Part shown: in pieces, positions 49,695 to 61,370 of the stretch
Layout: every line of letters starts with the position of its first letter
Position numbering within the stretch: position 1 is the stretch's first letter
DNA from: Simmondsia chinensis
Lineage: Eukaryota > Streptophyta > Magnoliopsida > Caryophyllales > Simmondsiaceae
Direction of reading: 5' to 3'
Length of the DNA: 64,000 nucleotides
Assembly (NCBI GenBank): GCA_018398585.1
Contig: JAGTTD010000006.1
Location: forward strand, 3,236,501-3,300,500
Notes under the pieces: generated by a model
What the model was told of the DNA's origin: nothing
Seen by the model: only the letters and a program-made list of their open reading frames with translations
The model's database searches: none
Made by a program: the position numbers and the translations under genes

Positions 49695-50976
49695 ATAGGG
49701 AACACTGAAATGAGAAAAGTTTTGTAAAAATGTGAGAAAATTGAATCTACACCGTTGGATCTTAAATAAGGTTGATCAATGGTTCTAAGAGACTCATCGT
49801 ATCCAGAGCCCTACCACCACCCAACAGTCATCGCCGACCGCCGACTGCTGACCGCCGCCACCCATCTCAAATACCTACAGCCACCACTGCTACCGCCGCT
49901 GCCATTCCTCTCTGCCAACCCGCCACTGTCACCCATCTCTCTTTCTCCATCCCATCTCAAATCCCAATAGTAACCGCCACTGCCACCCACAACCAGCGCC
50001 GCCCCTAGAGGTGGCCACGGGCCGGGCCGGGCCCGATTTCTTATTGGGCCTGGTCCGGGCTCAGGCCTGCGGCTATTTCCCCCAGCACGGGCTGGCCTTG
50101 CTCTACCCCCCTTCCTTTTTTTTCTTAATATCATGAAAATTGGACTCTAATATGTAAGCCTTACCAATTACCATGTGAGCTCCAATTTTATTTTATTTTT
50201 ATTAGATAAATAAACTATATAAAGCATATTCATACCTAATATAACTGCCTCTGTGTTTAACTTAATATTTTTTAATTTTTTTTATAAGCATATATATCTC
50301 AAAATATTTTTTATAAACAAACTATATAAGGCCCGGATGGTTACTCCCTTTTTTTTGAGATATATATAATTTAATATTTTCTTTACCCTAATATATCACA
50401 AAAAGGTTGTAACTCATAAGGTGGGAGCTTTGCTTAATACGTGGGAGGTCTAAGGTTTGAATCCTCCCACTCTCAAAATAGTTTCACTATTATTTTGGGC
50501 AGTTTCCACCCCCAAAACGGGCCAACCCTGGTAGGCCCAGGCCCTGGCTCGGGCCTCCCCTCTCTTCTTGGGGGGCCTGGAGCTCGACCCGCTACAATAA
50601 CGGCCCAATCCGGCCCACTAGCCACCTCTAGCTGCCACTCTTCTCCACCACCGCCACCCATCTCTCTTTCTCCATCCTATTTCAGATCCTAACAGTCACC
50701 CTCATAGCGGTGGTGGTGGGTGGCAGTGGCAGTGACCGTAGGAATCTGAGTTGGGATGGAAAGACAGAGAGATGGGTGTGGGCGGCGGTGGCGGGGGCGG
50801 CGGTGGTGGGTGGCAATGGCAATGGTGGGTGGCGCTGGTGGTGGCGGTGACCGTTGGGTGCTGGTAGGGCTCCAGATACGATGAGCCTCTTAGAACCACT
50901 AATCAATTTTACTTAAAATCCAACGATATAGATTTAATTTTCTCATAAAACTTCTATTCTCATACATACATATATA
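49695..50976. mobile_element. Foldback element with GC-rich arms and a nested hAT-like insert
   Basis: The arms are about 49695-50004 and 50634-50976, inverted: ttctaagagactcatcgtat against atacgatgagcctcttagaa, then gccctaccaccacccaac against gttgggtgctggtagggc, then a ccgccaccc-rich stretch. The outer edges are AT-rich and the inner edges are Pro/Ala/Ser-codon-like and GC-rich. Open frames here follow from composition. Confidence 0.7.
50005..50632. mobile_element. hAT-like element nested in the foldback
   Basis: The ends ctagaggtggccacgggcc and, inverted, ctagaggtggctagtgggcc. The flanks gccgcccc and gctgccac agree at six of eight positions, a possible 8-bp duplication. Inside is a cggcccaat/attgggcc-rich stretch and, near 50405-50480, a box B-like GGTTTGAATCC. 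Confidence 0.55.
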
Positions 50977-50987
50977 TATATATATAT

Positions 50988-51185
50988 ATGGCATTATTTC
51001 TTATAAGAGAGCGAGAGATAAGAAGAGAAAATAATGACTACTGAATCTGAATTAAGGGTTAAGATTTCAAAATCACTTTTACAGCCCTCATTATAGTCAA
51101 TGGCCTTTATTTCCTTGAATTAAATGCAATAGTTATTATTTTTCCCTCTCACCTTTCACCCTGTCATTATAGTGAATTCTAAATC
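50988..51185. repeat. MITE related to the 20862 family
   Basis: ggcattatttcttataagag, then agcgagagataag, and the inverted right side ctctcacctttcaccctg...attatagtg. Confidence 0.5.
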
Positions 51186-51724
51186 ACTCATTTGACTGTT
51201 GACGTCATTTTTCTCCCACTTAACATCACTCACTTTCCCAATTAAATGCGTGACCCACAAGTTACCCTTTCATAAAAGTCATCCCATCCATACCTGGGGC
51301 TAAAATTATATATAATTATTTCTATTTAGTTATTTATTTTCAAAATCATACCACACCATTGTTAATTAGTTCACTATTCAGCATTATTTAAGCTAAAATT
51401 ATGCGCCAAAAGAGTTAAAATTATAATCGACTTTGGTATGATTTGATACGATGCAAGTTACTAACAATTTAGATTAAGTGCGTGTTTGGCCATGCTTCAA
51501 TAAAACAAAAATGCATTTTTTTAATAGAAAAGATACTATCAATTTTTTTTTTCCCCCCCTTAACAGACAGGTAAGAATTTTGCTTTAAAAGAAAGAAAAA
51601 AGAAGAAAAAAAAAAAAGAAAGAAAAATGATGATTTTTATTTAAAGCAAAATTAACAACTTTTAACACAAAAATACACTCATAATTTTAGAAGAAGCACT
51701 AATTTCACACTGTTTATTCTAAAT

Positions 51725-51835
51725 ATTGGTAAGGCCAAGGAAGGAGGGAATGTCATAGTAGGGGATCGAGCTTGGATGGCTTCTCTAACCTTCGAAGTTT
51801 CCAACCACTAGGCCATTGTCCTTCAAAGACAATAA
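51725..51835 (-). mobile_element. tRNA-headed SINE fragment
   Basis: Minus-strand ATGGCCTAGTGGTTGG (box A-like) and GCTCGATCCCC (box B-like) about 30 bases apart, then a short T/C-rich end. No duplication was confirmed. Confidence 0.5.
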
Positions 51836-51849
51836 ATTCACAACGCGGC

Positions 51850-52240
51850 TAAACACAACAACAAATCTAGTGCCACAAGGGCTTCCGTCAAAACGCCTTT
51901 TTTTTTGGGGGGGGGGGGGGGGGGGGGGGGTTTGGGTTGAGACGTACATAACATTACCCATTTAAGGTGCAGCCTTAAAAGGAGGCTGTGCCTAAGAGCC
52001 CCTAACTCTAAAAAGCAAAAACGAAACAATAGAGGAACAATAGAGCATGCAAGTAACAAACAACTATAAGGCTACAACATCGACAAACATGTATGCCTAA
52101 GGACGCTCGAACTAGCTTCGTTGTGCTGCTCTACGCTAAACCTAAGGGTACTATGTTAGCTACATGTATTTTAACCTGCCACCATGCTCTATCTAAGCTC
52201 AACGGACTCAACTCCGAAACATTATACATAAGCTGCATAT
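51850..52240 (-). mobile_element. RTE LINE 3' end
   Basis: On the minus strand, AGATAGAGCATGG (compare AGATAGAGCTCAATGG at 2560-2575), then a 3' UTR, GGCACAGCCTCC, a C-tract of more than 20 at 51907-51930, GGCACTAGATTTG and TTGTTGTG. Same family as 2198-3415 but keeping only the 3' region. Confidence 0.7.
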
Positions 52241-52335
52241 TCTTCTTAGGATGCATACGCAGTAACATTAATGACAACAGATTAATATAATCACACCATC
52301 ATCAAAATCACATAAACCAAGAATTCCATTCAAGA

Positions 52336-52468
52336 ATAAGGTAGGGTTCTTACAAAAGCAAACATCAAAATCAATAACAGATTTCACAAAATAAAGCCCA
52401 TCATAAGGTAGGGTTCTTACAAAAGCAAACATCAAAATCAATAACAGATTTCACAAAATAAAGCCCAG
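52336..52468. repeat. Perfect tandem duplication, 67-bp period
   Basis: ataaggtagggttcttac... through aataaagccca is repeated twice without mismatch, with period 67. It lies downstream of the PPR gene. Confidence 0.9.
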
Positions 52469-52509
52469 ATGCTCCTCCTCCTACAAAACTGTGACTCAAC
52501 CATGGCGCG

Positions 52510-53111
52510 CTAGGGGTGTAGATGAAACGAGACAATGACTCGGCTCACCAATATTTTGCTAGGCTCGAGCTAGACTCAAACTGCCAAGTCTTGAGCATCG
52601 GGCTCCACCTTTGCTCGGTCCAGCTCAAACCTTGCTAATCAAGCTTCCAGCTGAGATCAGTTCATTTGGGCCTGAGTCTAGCTCATTGAGAATCGAACTT
52701 GGCTCATAATTTACACACACATGAGCTTTACTAGACTAAGAGCAGTTAGTTCAGGCTCGAGTCAGGATCTTGCATAATCAAACTTGGCGCTCATAACTTA
52801 GTTCGAGCTTGACTTGTTCTACAAAATAAGCTGTTAAATTTCCCTAGGTTTAAGGCTCGATCGATGGAGTTAGCATAAATAAGGTTCACATATAAGCCCA
52901 ACTGAGGGTCTATTCTAAAACCAACTAGTATTAAGTAGAGTAACTCATTAGGAGTATATGTTGATCTCTTATTTCTCACAACCCTTATGTAAGATCTTTA
53001 TTAAACTCACATATGGAATCCTTAACACGAGCTTCACGAGGCTAACCCTCACACAAGCTTTACCAGTAAAACAAGCCGAGTTGACTTGACTCAGCTCATT
53101 TACACCCCTAG
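52510..53111. repeat. GAGCTC-rich dispersed repeat, copy 7, abutting the PPR stop codon
   Basis: The clearest copy. It runs from ctaggggtgtagatgaaac to ctcatttacacccctag, with catggcgc on the left and catggcac on the right (possible 8-bp duplication, one mismatch). It ends about 10 bases before the PPR stop, so the 3' UTR of that gene is made of it. Confidence 0.65.
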
Positions 53112-53120
53112 ACATGGCAC

Positions 53121-55680
53121 CTACAGCAAATGCATCCGCTCGACATATGGCTGGAGCAACCATCTATTCAATGGTTCCCCACATCCCACAAAACACCCAG
53201 AATTACCGTTTTCGGTGAAGAACGGGAAACAGAAAATATCCAGAAGATCCTGCACTGCCTGCCTAACCAGCGAGGACCCAGTCACCCGGCTCCTCCTGCC
53301 CCACCCAGTCACGATATCAATCCTACACGGACTCACACCTGACATCACCAACTGTCTATGAAACCACGCGAGCGTCCTCGAAAGAGCAGTCACCGCGGTT
53401 CCATCTGACATGACATGGAGGTTGATCAACCAGTAACATGAACCTTTCTCCTTTACAGCATCCGGGTACACATTTTTCTGAGCCGCCACCTCCCATACTG
53501 AACCAGCTTCCTCTTTGAGCCCGGATTTATGGAGAAAATCCACTACCGCGTCCACTAACCCCCTTTTGCTTTCTCTGTCCTCGCTATGCATCAGATCAAG
53601 GAACTTGCCCACGTGATCCCTCACATTCTTACCATCAGGACCCGCTTCTGGCATCAATAGTAAGAACTTATGAGCTGGGTGGCCCGTGATTGCCATCAGT
53701 TCACAGCAAAATCCCATATCGAATGATGATTTAGCCTCGGAGCAGCAGCTGAGGAGAAGAGTATAGGTCTGCAGAGACGGGCTCAGACCCATCTGAACCA
53801 TGCTCTGAAGCAAGTTATACGCATCTCTTAACCGGTGAACTCTAAGGAAAGCACTAAGTAGAGAGTTGCAAGTTGGCACGTTCGGGCACAAACCCGCATT
53901 AAGCATAGCTCGGTACCATCCCAATGCCTTTTCAACATTCCCCGCCTTGCCCCACAAGTCCACAAGAAGGCCATAAACCGGTTCGTCAGGCACCCAGTTC
54001 TTTCTTTTCATCTCGGAAAAGATTGCCTCTGCCTCTTCAAGGTAACCACAATGGCCTAAAACCTCCATAACTATACTATATGTCACTTTATCAGGCTCAT
54101 ATCCCGCGTTTTGCATGTCGCGGTATATTTGTAGTGCAACGGGATAGTTCCTCGCCTTCGCCTGTAATGCAATCATGATATTGAAAGTGACGAGGTTAGG
54201 AGAGCAACCGTGATTGACCATCTCACAGAAAAGTTTGTGGGCAGCAGCCAAATGGCCAGCTTTTCCAAGGCAGTTGATCATGACACTGAAAGTGAACGTG
54301 TCAGGGGAAAGTCCTGCTTCTTGCATCTTCTGATACATGTAAAGCGCAACATCAAGAAACCCAGCTTTAGCATGGATATCGATAAGCGTACAATATGTGA
54401 CCCGGTCAGGTTCGCAACCAGCTTCTTGCATTTGATTAAAAACATTCACTGCCTCACTCAGATAGTTTGCACGCCCGTAACTATGAATAAGCCTGTTATA
54501 TGTGACAACGTTTGGCTCGCATCCCTCTTTCGCCATCTGATCAAGCAAAAAGTTTATTTTACCAAATTCTCTGGCACGTCCGAGAATGCCAACCATAGTA
54601 GTATACGTATGGCTATCATGCTTAAACCGGGGTTGCCTTTTTAACCAGTAGAAAAAGCCAAGCGCGACCGAATGCTCTTGAATTTGCTTTAAAACCTGGT
54701 TTGCCTGATAAGCATCCATTAAAAAATTGCGGTTTGTCAGAGCTGCTTCTGCTGCTGGGCCCCATTTCATCCTTCTCAGTATATCCAGAACACTTTCTAC
54801 TACATGGCTCGAGCTCGTAAATTGCCTAGCCAACAGAGCATTACCCGTATGCGGTTTCAGCTCTCTTTGGTGCTTACTGATATATGGTGAGACTCCCGAA
54901 GCAAGATTCACTCTCGGAGGTTGTATATAGGGTTCAGGATTCAGTGTATAGTGGCTAGCATACACTTTAGCTCTCTGGGGTATGTGATTTTTCTTATCTG
55001 AGGGATTTCCCACATTTGTACCCGAAACATCAGCTTTATCCTTTGGTCTTTGATAATTAACCAAAGGGTTCGACACCGATGGAGTCTCAGAAGAAGGTTT
55101 GTGATGAACTTCGTAAAAAGCTGCTTTCTTTACAGATTTTACATTTGGAGGTTTGGTATTGGTATGCGATCCCGAAGGATTGACCATAAAATTTTGATAT
55201 GGAGTGGATGTTTCACTTCCATCAGTGAAAGGAATTCTATAATTTACCAGATCAGAAAGAAAACCTACTGCAGCAACACCGGCCTTCACCAAATGCTCAG
55301 TCATGTAGGGTGACGAATGCACCATATCCTTTCGATCAGTGTCACTTTCGCCACTGTAACTGACACTAACTGACCTACCCAACGTGCTTGGACAAGTGAC
55401 GGTTTTAGGTAGAGAAGTTGTACGGTTGAGAGTAGCAGAATTATGAGGGCCCGGTAGTTTTTCTGCATCCTTGGACACTTGGGAATCTACCTGAGAGGCG
55501 GGGTGACGATACTAACGGGGATGATTTTGGTTGAAGTAATACATTTTGTCTCCTTGAAACACATTTGTCGTCATCGGTGCAAGAACATGAACTACCATCA
55601 GTGGGATTACATCTCGACCCAGAGTATAATATCGACCTAGCGCAGTTAGAAAGGTTGCTGAGATGCTTTGCGCGTATCAT
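53121..55680 (-). CDS. PPR-SMR protein (At1g18900/At1g74750 type) with a 5' frameshift
   Basis: The start ATG at 55680 opens the family's N-terminus (MIRAKHLSNLSNCARSILYS, then DGSSCSCTDDDKCVSRRQ). The frame shifts by one at a four-G run (plus strand 55500-55503); from there an unbroken frame runs to the stop at 53121. Allowing for the shift the protein is about 852 residues, near the family's usual 860. It has about nine PPR motifs (54612-53765, e.g. TYNRLIHSYGRANYLSEAVN, TYCTLIDIHAKAGFLDVALY) and a C-terminal SMR-like domain (about 53435-53130, DIVTGWGRRSRVTGSSLVRQ) ending ENGNSGCFVGCGEPLNRWL. Family knowledge: organelle RNA-binding proteins, likely mitochondrial here. If the shift is real, initiation would fall back to an ATG at 55325 without the targeting peptide. 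Confidence 0.88.
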
Positions 55681-57841
55681 TTCAAGAACATGAATTTAGT
55701 CCTGCAACGTGAAAGAACTTGTGGGTTAGTAACTTGCTTTTCTGGGGAGAAATAAAACGTTTCATTAGCAACAAGATTGGTCAAGACCCAAAGCAACCTA
55801 AGCAGTTGCTTGGGACCCCCACTTTGTTAAGAGCTCCTTTTAAGAATTATTATATTATGAATTTGCCTTTACAACATATTATTATTAGTAATTGAAGAAT
55901 GGTGGCCTAAGTACAACACGTTATAAATGTATATCAACATATGTAATATGACCCACATATTAGTCGAAATTTTAAAATAAAGTAACTATGCAACATGTGC
56001 TTAAACTAATATGAATACTTTTCTTATGAAAAAAGGTGGAATCAAAACTTGATTTGTGCTTCTAAAACCTCGGAACCGGCTCTGGTTAGCAATTACCTAT
56101 AGGGAAAGCCTTGAAGCGGCCTCGGTGTAAGGTAACAGCAAGATCGGCTTCAAGATATAAAGAGATGTAGATTTATGGAGCCACCATGGTGATATAAGGA
56201 GTCCAAAGTAACCGATGGATGAACAATGAGAACTGAAACATGGTAGAGGCAAGCTATGTCACCCTGGCTCAGTATGAGAGTCGATGAGGTATGTGTCCAA
56301 ATATTAGACATGCATTTAAGTGACATGTCAAGATACGAGTATCCCTATCTGACATGTGTACTTTAGGACAAAATCAAGGCTGGAAGTAATTATGAAGGAT
56401 GTAGTCGAAGGCAAACAGTCAAAAATTGAATCAGCTTTTCTTTTTTTTTTTTTCCCCCCCGCAATAACATGGCGCTAAATGCTTGAAATGAGGATGAGTT
56501 CACGACTATATTGCTTAGCACAACAAAAATTTGTGTGTATCCTGATTAAAGGAGATTAGTTCTTTCAAACAAATATTCTGAGATAGAGTTACTAGACACC
56601 AGTACAAACTTCCATTGAACGGAAAACTAAAGACCGATCCAATTCTAAAGTAAGATACATTAGCACATACTTCCAACTTTCCAAAGCTTAAAATTCCAAC
56701 CTCGTAGTACCTTACTTTTCTAGCTGTAAGCAATTAGGATAAGAGTCTCATCACTGCCTTTGTCAACTTAACTACATAATATAGCCATCCAAAAATGAGA
56801 AAATGGAAAAAATTGATTTGAACTTTGGCAAGACTCTCATGAAATTCTCATAGGTAGGAAAACCTTATGTTCATCTCATTTTCGTGTACTTTAAACCTCA
56901 TCTCATCAGGTCCACATAAAGAAATGCAATCTTCACACATTTGAGTCTCAACCAAATCTCCCCCAACTATGTAGCTTCTTTCTTCAAGTGATCAGAACCA
57001 AGATAACTCATTTCCGTATGCAGATGCAAACACCACAACCACATAATTCAGATTCCTAGGCCTCAACAACAATAAATTCAGCTCTGAAGCTCAAAGTTTC
57101 TCCATATACCTAAGCCGTTTCTTGTATACCAACAACAAAATACTGAAGATCCAACAATCAGTATGTGGCTCTACAATAAAACACAACTTGCTATTAGAAC
57201 AACTTTTAAAGGAGAAAAAAGAAAAATGAAACTTTAATCTTTAAAAGCAATACAACATCAATCAGCTCCCAACAACGATCTTCAACGAAACCCCACTGAA
57301 ATAAATTGTAGATTAAAGTATTCTACTACGCTCTGAACTCCACGAAACAAAGTCCCTCTATGAAACCAAACCATGTCTTTTTAGGTCTCGCTCTCAACAA
57401 AACCCTCTAAAATGTTCACCAAATATATATCTGAATCTGCCCTGTTCAACACACAGTATAAATCAGAGCAGCAGATTTTGCTTTTCAGAATCACCAAGCT
57501 ACTTACATTGTTGGTCCCTAATATTTGTAAGTTCACTTAAATTGGCCCCTTATTTTTTCTTTATTTAAAATATAGTCCTAAATATTCGTAAGTTCATTCA
57601 AATTTGTCTCACATCTTCTTTCTTGTTCAGAATAGTCCTTCATAATCACCTCCGCTGCTCAATTCAGCTCTCAAAATGATGAGAGACTAATTTTAACAAA
57701 CTTATAAATATTAGAAACCAACTTAGAGAATAACTCCATAATCACCTCCGCTGCTCAATTTAGCTCTCAAATTTTACACACCCACAAAAACCTAACTCAT
57801 TCAATCAAGTAATTTCAACACCAAAACCAAACCCAACAGCA

Positions 57842-57989
57842 GCAGCAACAACAGCCTAGTGCATCAAAGAGCGGCGCTCCCACCGAGGTAGGGTCTCCAA
57901 AGGATAAGATATACACAACCTTACCCTTATAGAATGCTACCCTATAGAAAGGCTATTTCCGAAGGCTCCATCCCTTAAAAAGGAAAGCA
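57842..57989 (-). mobile_element. SINE without 5S head
   Basis: Perfect 13-bp duplication aaacccaacagca (57829-57841 and 57990-58002). Minus-strand AAATAGCCTTTCTATAGGG, a GGTTGTGTATATC-like stretch, CTACCTCGGTGGGAGC, TGCACTAGGCTG and (TTG/CTG)n. Confidence 0.85.
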
Positions 57990-58082
57990 AAACCCAACAG
58001 CAAGAACACCAATTAACCCATCACATGAATCTCCCAAATATCCACGAACCAGCCAACTAATCTGTTAACAACGCCACATGTG

Positions 58083-58260
58083 AGTCTAACGTGAATCCGA
58101 CATAGAAGTTATGAGAGTGAAATATATAAGCATAGTGGATTAACTCGCCTATTGCCAATTGGTTTTGGAACAGAACCCTACTTGGGCTTGCAAGTAGATC
58201 TCATGTGTGCCAACTCCGTGAATTAGGCTAAAAGACGCGGTAAAATCTAACATAATCCGA
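58083..58260 (+). repeat. LTR-like fragment, second copy
   Basis: gtgagtctaacgtgaatccg, acatagaagttatgagag, attggttttggaacagaacc, tgtgccaactccgtg, then aaaatctaacat where a tRNA-Met primer site would be expected but is not seen. Confidence 0.45.
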
Positions 58261-58661
58261 TCTATTTCCGTCCCAAAATGCATAAATCGAAAACCCCACC
58301 TCCCCATCATCATTCAAAACAACATTAATCATAAATACTTACAATTTAGGCAGAAATGTAACCCAAAATTCAGCGAAAATAACAACAAATACAGATCAAC
58401 CCAGCAATAAATAGTGAAAAATAATGAAAACAAAAGAATCGGAGCTAAGAAATTACCCTGAATTGCATGTGGGTCTCTGCTCTCTCTCTCTCGTCAACGA
58501 GGAGAGTTTTGTTTTCCAAGCAAGTTGGGGTTGGGGGCTTTGAGCCCTGCCGTTTGAGGACTTGTCTAGCTTTTCCACGCCTTAATTTTTTTGCCCTACT
58601 TTTATATTTATTGCCTTTTATTTTAATTAATATTTATGACATGTTGAATATTATAAAAGAT

Positions 58662-58914
58662 TTATTTACCAGACACTAATACAATCAAATTCTATTAAAA
58701 CTCGAAAGTTATGCGTACTTGGGCAAGAGTAGTACCAAAATGGGTGACTTCTTGGAAAGTCCTCATGTTGCCAACCCTATAAGATTGGGGGTCCTCGGAA
58801 ACAGCCTCTCGGCAGGATTACACCCTGAAGAGGTAAGGCTGCGTACATTTACCCCTCCCAGACCCCGCTTATGCGGGAGCCCTTGAGGCACTGAGTCTGT
58901 TGTTGTTCTTGTTG
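58662..58914 (+). mobile_element. 5S-headed SINE, copy 4 (subfamily B)
   Basis: Head from ttaccagacactaatac (5S positions near 12-25), then GAAAGTTATGCGTACTTGGG, AGAGTAGTACCAAAATGGG, GTCCTCATGTTGCCAACCCT, then GGGGGTCCTCGGAAACAGCC, AAGGCTGCGTACATTTACCC, CTTATGCGGGAGCCC, GGCACTGAGTC and (TTG)n. Confidence 0.88.
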
Positions 58915-60882
58915 CTATTTATCTTAAAAGTTTGTTTACTTTATCCATCATACTAATTTAATTCTTGTATTTTAATTGTGTTAATTTTGTTATTGAACTA
59001 GTGATGCTGTGTCAATTTAATTGATATAAGTAAATTTATGTTAAATTTGTAATAAAATTTATATTAGTTCGACCATGGGCCGGGTAAATGAAGCAATAAG
59101 AGCATTTGTAATGGTTATGTGTTTCTAATATGATTACACCGCTAAAGGTTATATTATTAACTTAATTTTAATTTGATCATGGGACTAAATTAACACAATA
59201 GGCAAAATAGAGACTTTTGGTATACACATGCCTTTTTTATTTTAATATTTATGACGTGTTTGATATTAACTTTTATTTATGATGTTTGACTTTTAAGAAA
59301 GAAAGTTAAATTTGGGAAACACCTTTTTTTTTTTTTTTTTTGAGAAATACCTTCTTTTTTTTTTTTTTTTTTTCTTATACTCAATTTATTGCTTTTAATA
59401 TTTTAAGTTTGAGTTAGAATTGAAAACATAAATTTAAAAAGAATAAATATTATATATGTTTCTAAACTATCGTCTAAATCAAAATGACATGTTGAGCTTA
59501 AAATACATTATTAAAGAAATCCGAACTATTAATCAAAATTAAGTGATTTTTCAACTTCTAATTTGATTAGAAACACTTTTGACCTATTAATAACTAAAAT
59601 TAATGTGATCTTTTAACTTTTTAATTTCACTAAAGGTAAATTTGACAATTAGAAAAGTTTAAATTAACCAATTTAGATACATAATATGTATATACTATAT
59701 AATATTGTAATAAAATATTATTGAAGTATAAAAATAATATTAATTATTTACTTTCTAATCATTACTTGTTTTTATTATATATAAATTAGATATATATTTT
59801 TAATATTCAATAATTAATTGAAAAAGCAAAACCCTTTTATTTAGGTTGGTAAGGACGGGATGGAGATATTTTGCTACCAATGGATATAATCTCGGGTGAC
59901 ATTTTTGACCCTTAGTGATCATCATTACTAGACCAAGCTATGCTTATTAAAAAAAACCCACGCACCCCCTAATCAATGTCATCGGACTGTGAGCATAAAG
60001 CCTACTTCGTTAATGAGATCTTCCGGTGTGAAGTTCTATTTAGTATCTATTTATACTCGTTAATGTAGTGGATGCTGATATATATCCTAGGATGTGGTCG
60101 TAGGTAGATCTTCATGTTTTCTATTTGTGTTCTATTTTTGCCTTGATCTCTACCCACCTATATATAGTTTCGGGTTCCGCTTTTATGGGACGTCGATTTT
60201 TGTATTGCGATATTTTCGCAAAAAATAAGGCCTACTCCCAAAAATCAACCATATCTCTTCCAATATCATACACAATAACACTGTTTGCATAAGATTTTCT
60301 ATTTATTATCAATATTCCTTCGCAATCCTAATCTCAAAATTTCTTTGATAAAAATCCTAATTTTAGAATCAATATAAGCAAATATTTCAAACAGTTGCAA
60401 TCTATATACGTATTTTAACCCTTTTCCTTAATAGTTTGGCATATCTTTAATAAAACTAAAAGTTAGGGAAATTAAATAGACTTTGACAAACAAATCGAGA
60501 GTTAAGTCATTGAATTAAAACTAAGAAGATTACATTGATTTTATTTAATAGTTCTGGGTGTTTTCATTAAACTAGAAATTTGAGAGTCACAATAAATTCA
60601 ACCAATCTTTGAGGAGTGTGTTTAATAAAATTAAAAACTTAAAGAGTTATTTTAATTTTTACCGATAAAACAAGAAAAAAAAAATTTTTAAGCCTTACTT
60701 TTACTTTTTTAAATCAGAAATTATAAATAAAAAAGGATTTTATTCTTGTATTTTTTTGGTCCATACAAAATTAATAATATTTTTTAATATTTGAATAATT
60801 TAGTAAAATTTATATATATATATAAGTGTAATAAATATTTTTTAATATGTGTCATGATGTTACGAAGACCGATCTATCCGGT
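58915..60882. other. AT-rich spacer without a recognised gene
   Basis: T-runs at about 59325-59371, long AT-rich stretches, and a less AT-rich stretch at about 59840-60200 (gatgtggtcgtaggtagatc, ttcgggttccgcttttatgg) that looks like an old retroelement but carries no recognised motif. Confidence 0.5.
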
Positions 60883-61016
60883 TGGGGGTCCTCGGAAACA
60901 GCCTCTCTTCAAGTTGACACCCTGAAAGGGTAAGGTTGCGTATATCTACCCTTTCCAGACCCCGCTTTTACGGGAGCTCTTGTGGCACTGGAATTATTGT
61001 TGTTGTTGTCGTCGTC
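60883..61016 (+). mobile_element. SINE without 5S head
   Basis: TGGGGGTCCTCGGAAACAGC, GACACCCTGAAAGGG, AAGGTTGCGTATATC, CAGACCCCGC, GGGAGCTCTTG, GGCACTGGAATTA and (TTG)n. A short repeat atccggt flanks it. Confidence 0.8.
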
Positions 61017-61370
61017 ATCCGGTAAAAAAAAAAAAACATTTTAATTAATTGACTGTCTGATCAACTTTAATTAATTGACTTTGTTTGAGCCTTTTGAGGT
61101 ATCAAATATGTAGTTGGCTTTTTCCGCTATTTTGTTTATTTTCCATTTTTGCGTCTTTTCTTGGAATATTAGTGGTCCGAGTTCGATGATAAAAACTACT
61201 GAATAACGGAAGAAATATGATGACCATACTTTGCTGCTCATTCCACAACTGTATTTGTTTCTTGATTATGGGATATATAAAATTTATTTATTTGTTTTAT
61301 TTAGGAAGGATATGGATGTTTGAGATGGGTCATAAGTGTAAGTCGTAAATAAACGAAGAGTAATATTATA

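Larger units (their letters stand above)
55702..58456 (-). other. Probable 5'-UTR intron of the PPR-SMR gene
   Basis: Acceptor acgttgcag|g at 55703-55702, just 21 bases before the ATG, and donor CAGG|GTAATT at 58456. The upstream exon (58457 to about 58530) is a GA-rich leader-like stretch (gacgagagagagagagcag). The body has no gene. It holds a hairpin repeat (57508-57745), a SINE (57842-57989) and an LTR-like fragment (58083-58260). The splice is inferred only. Confidence 0.45.

Noticed and set aside
49772..50906. Pro/Thr-rich reading frames on both strands
   Set aside because: They mirror each other in the two arms of a foldback element and are explained by CCGCCACC-type repeats.
53086..54930. 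Plus-strand frames opposite the PPR gene
   Set aside because: They are antisense shadows of a conserved PPR-SMR coding sequence.
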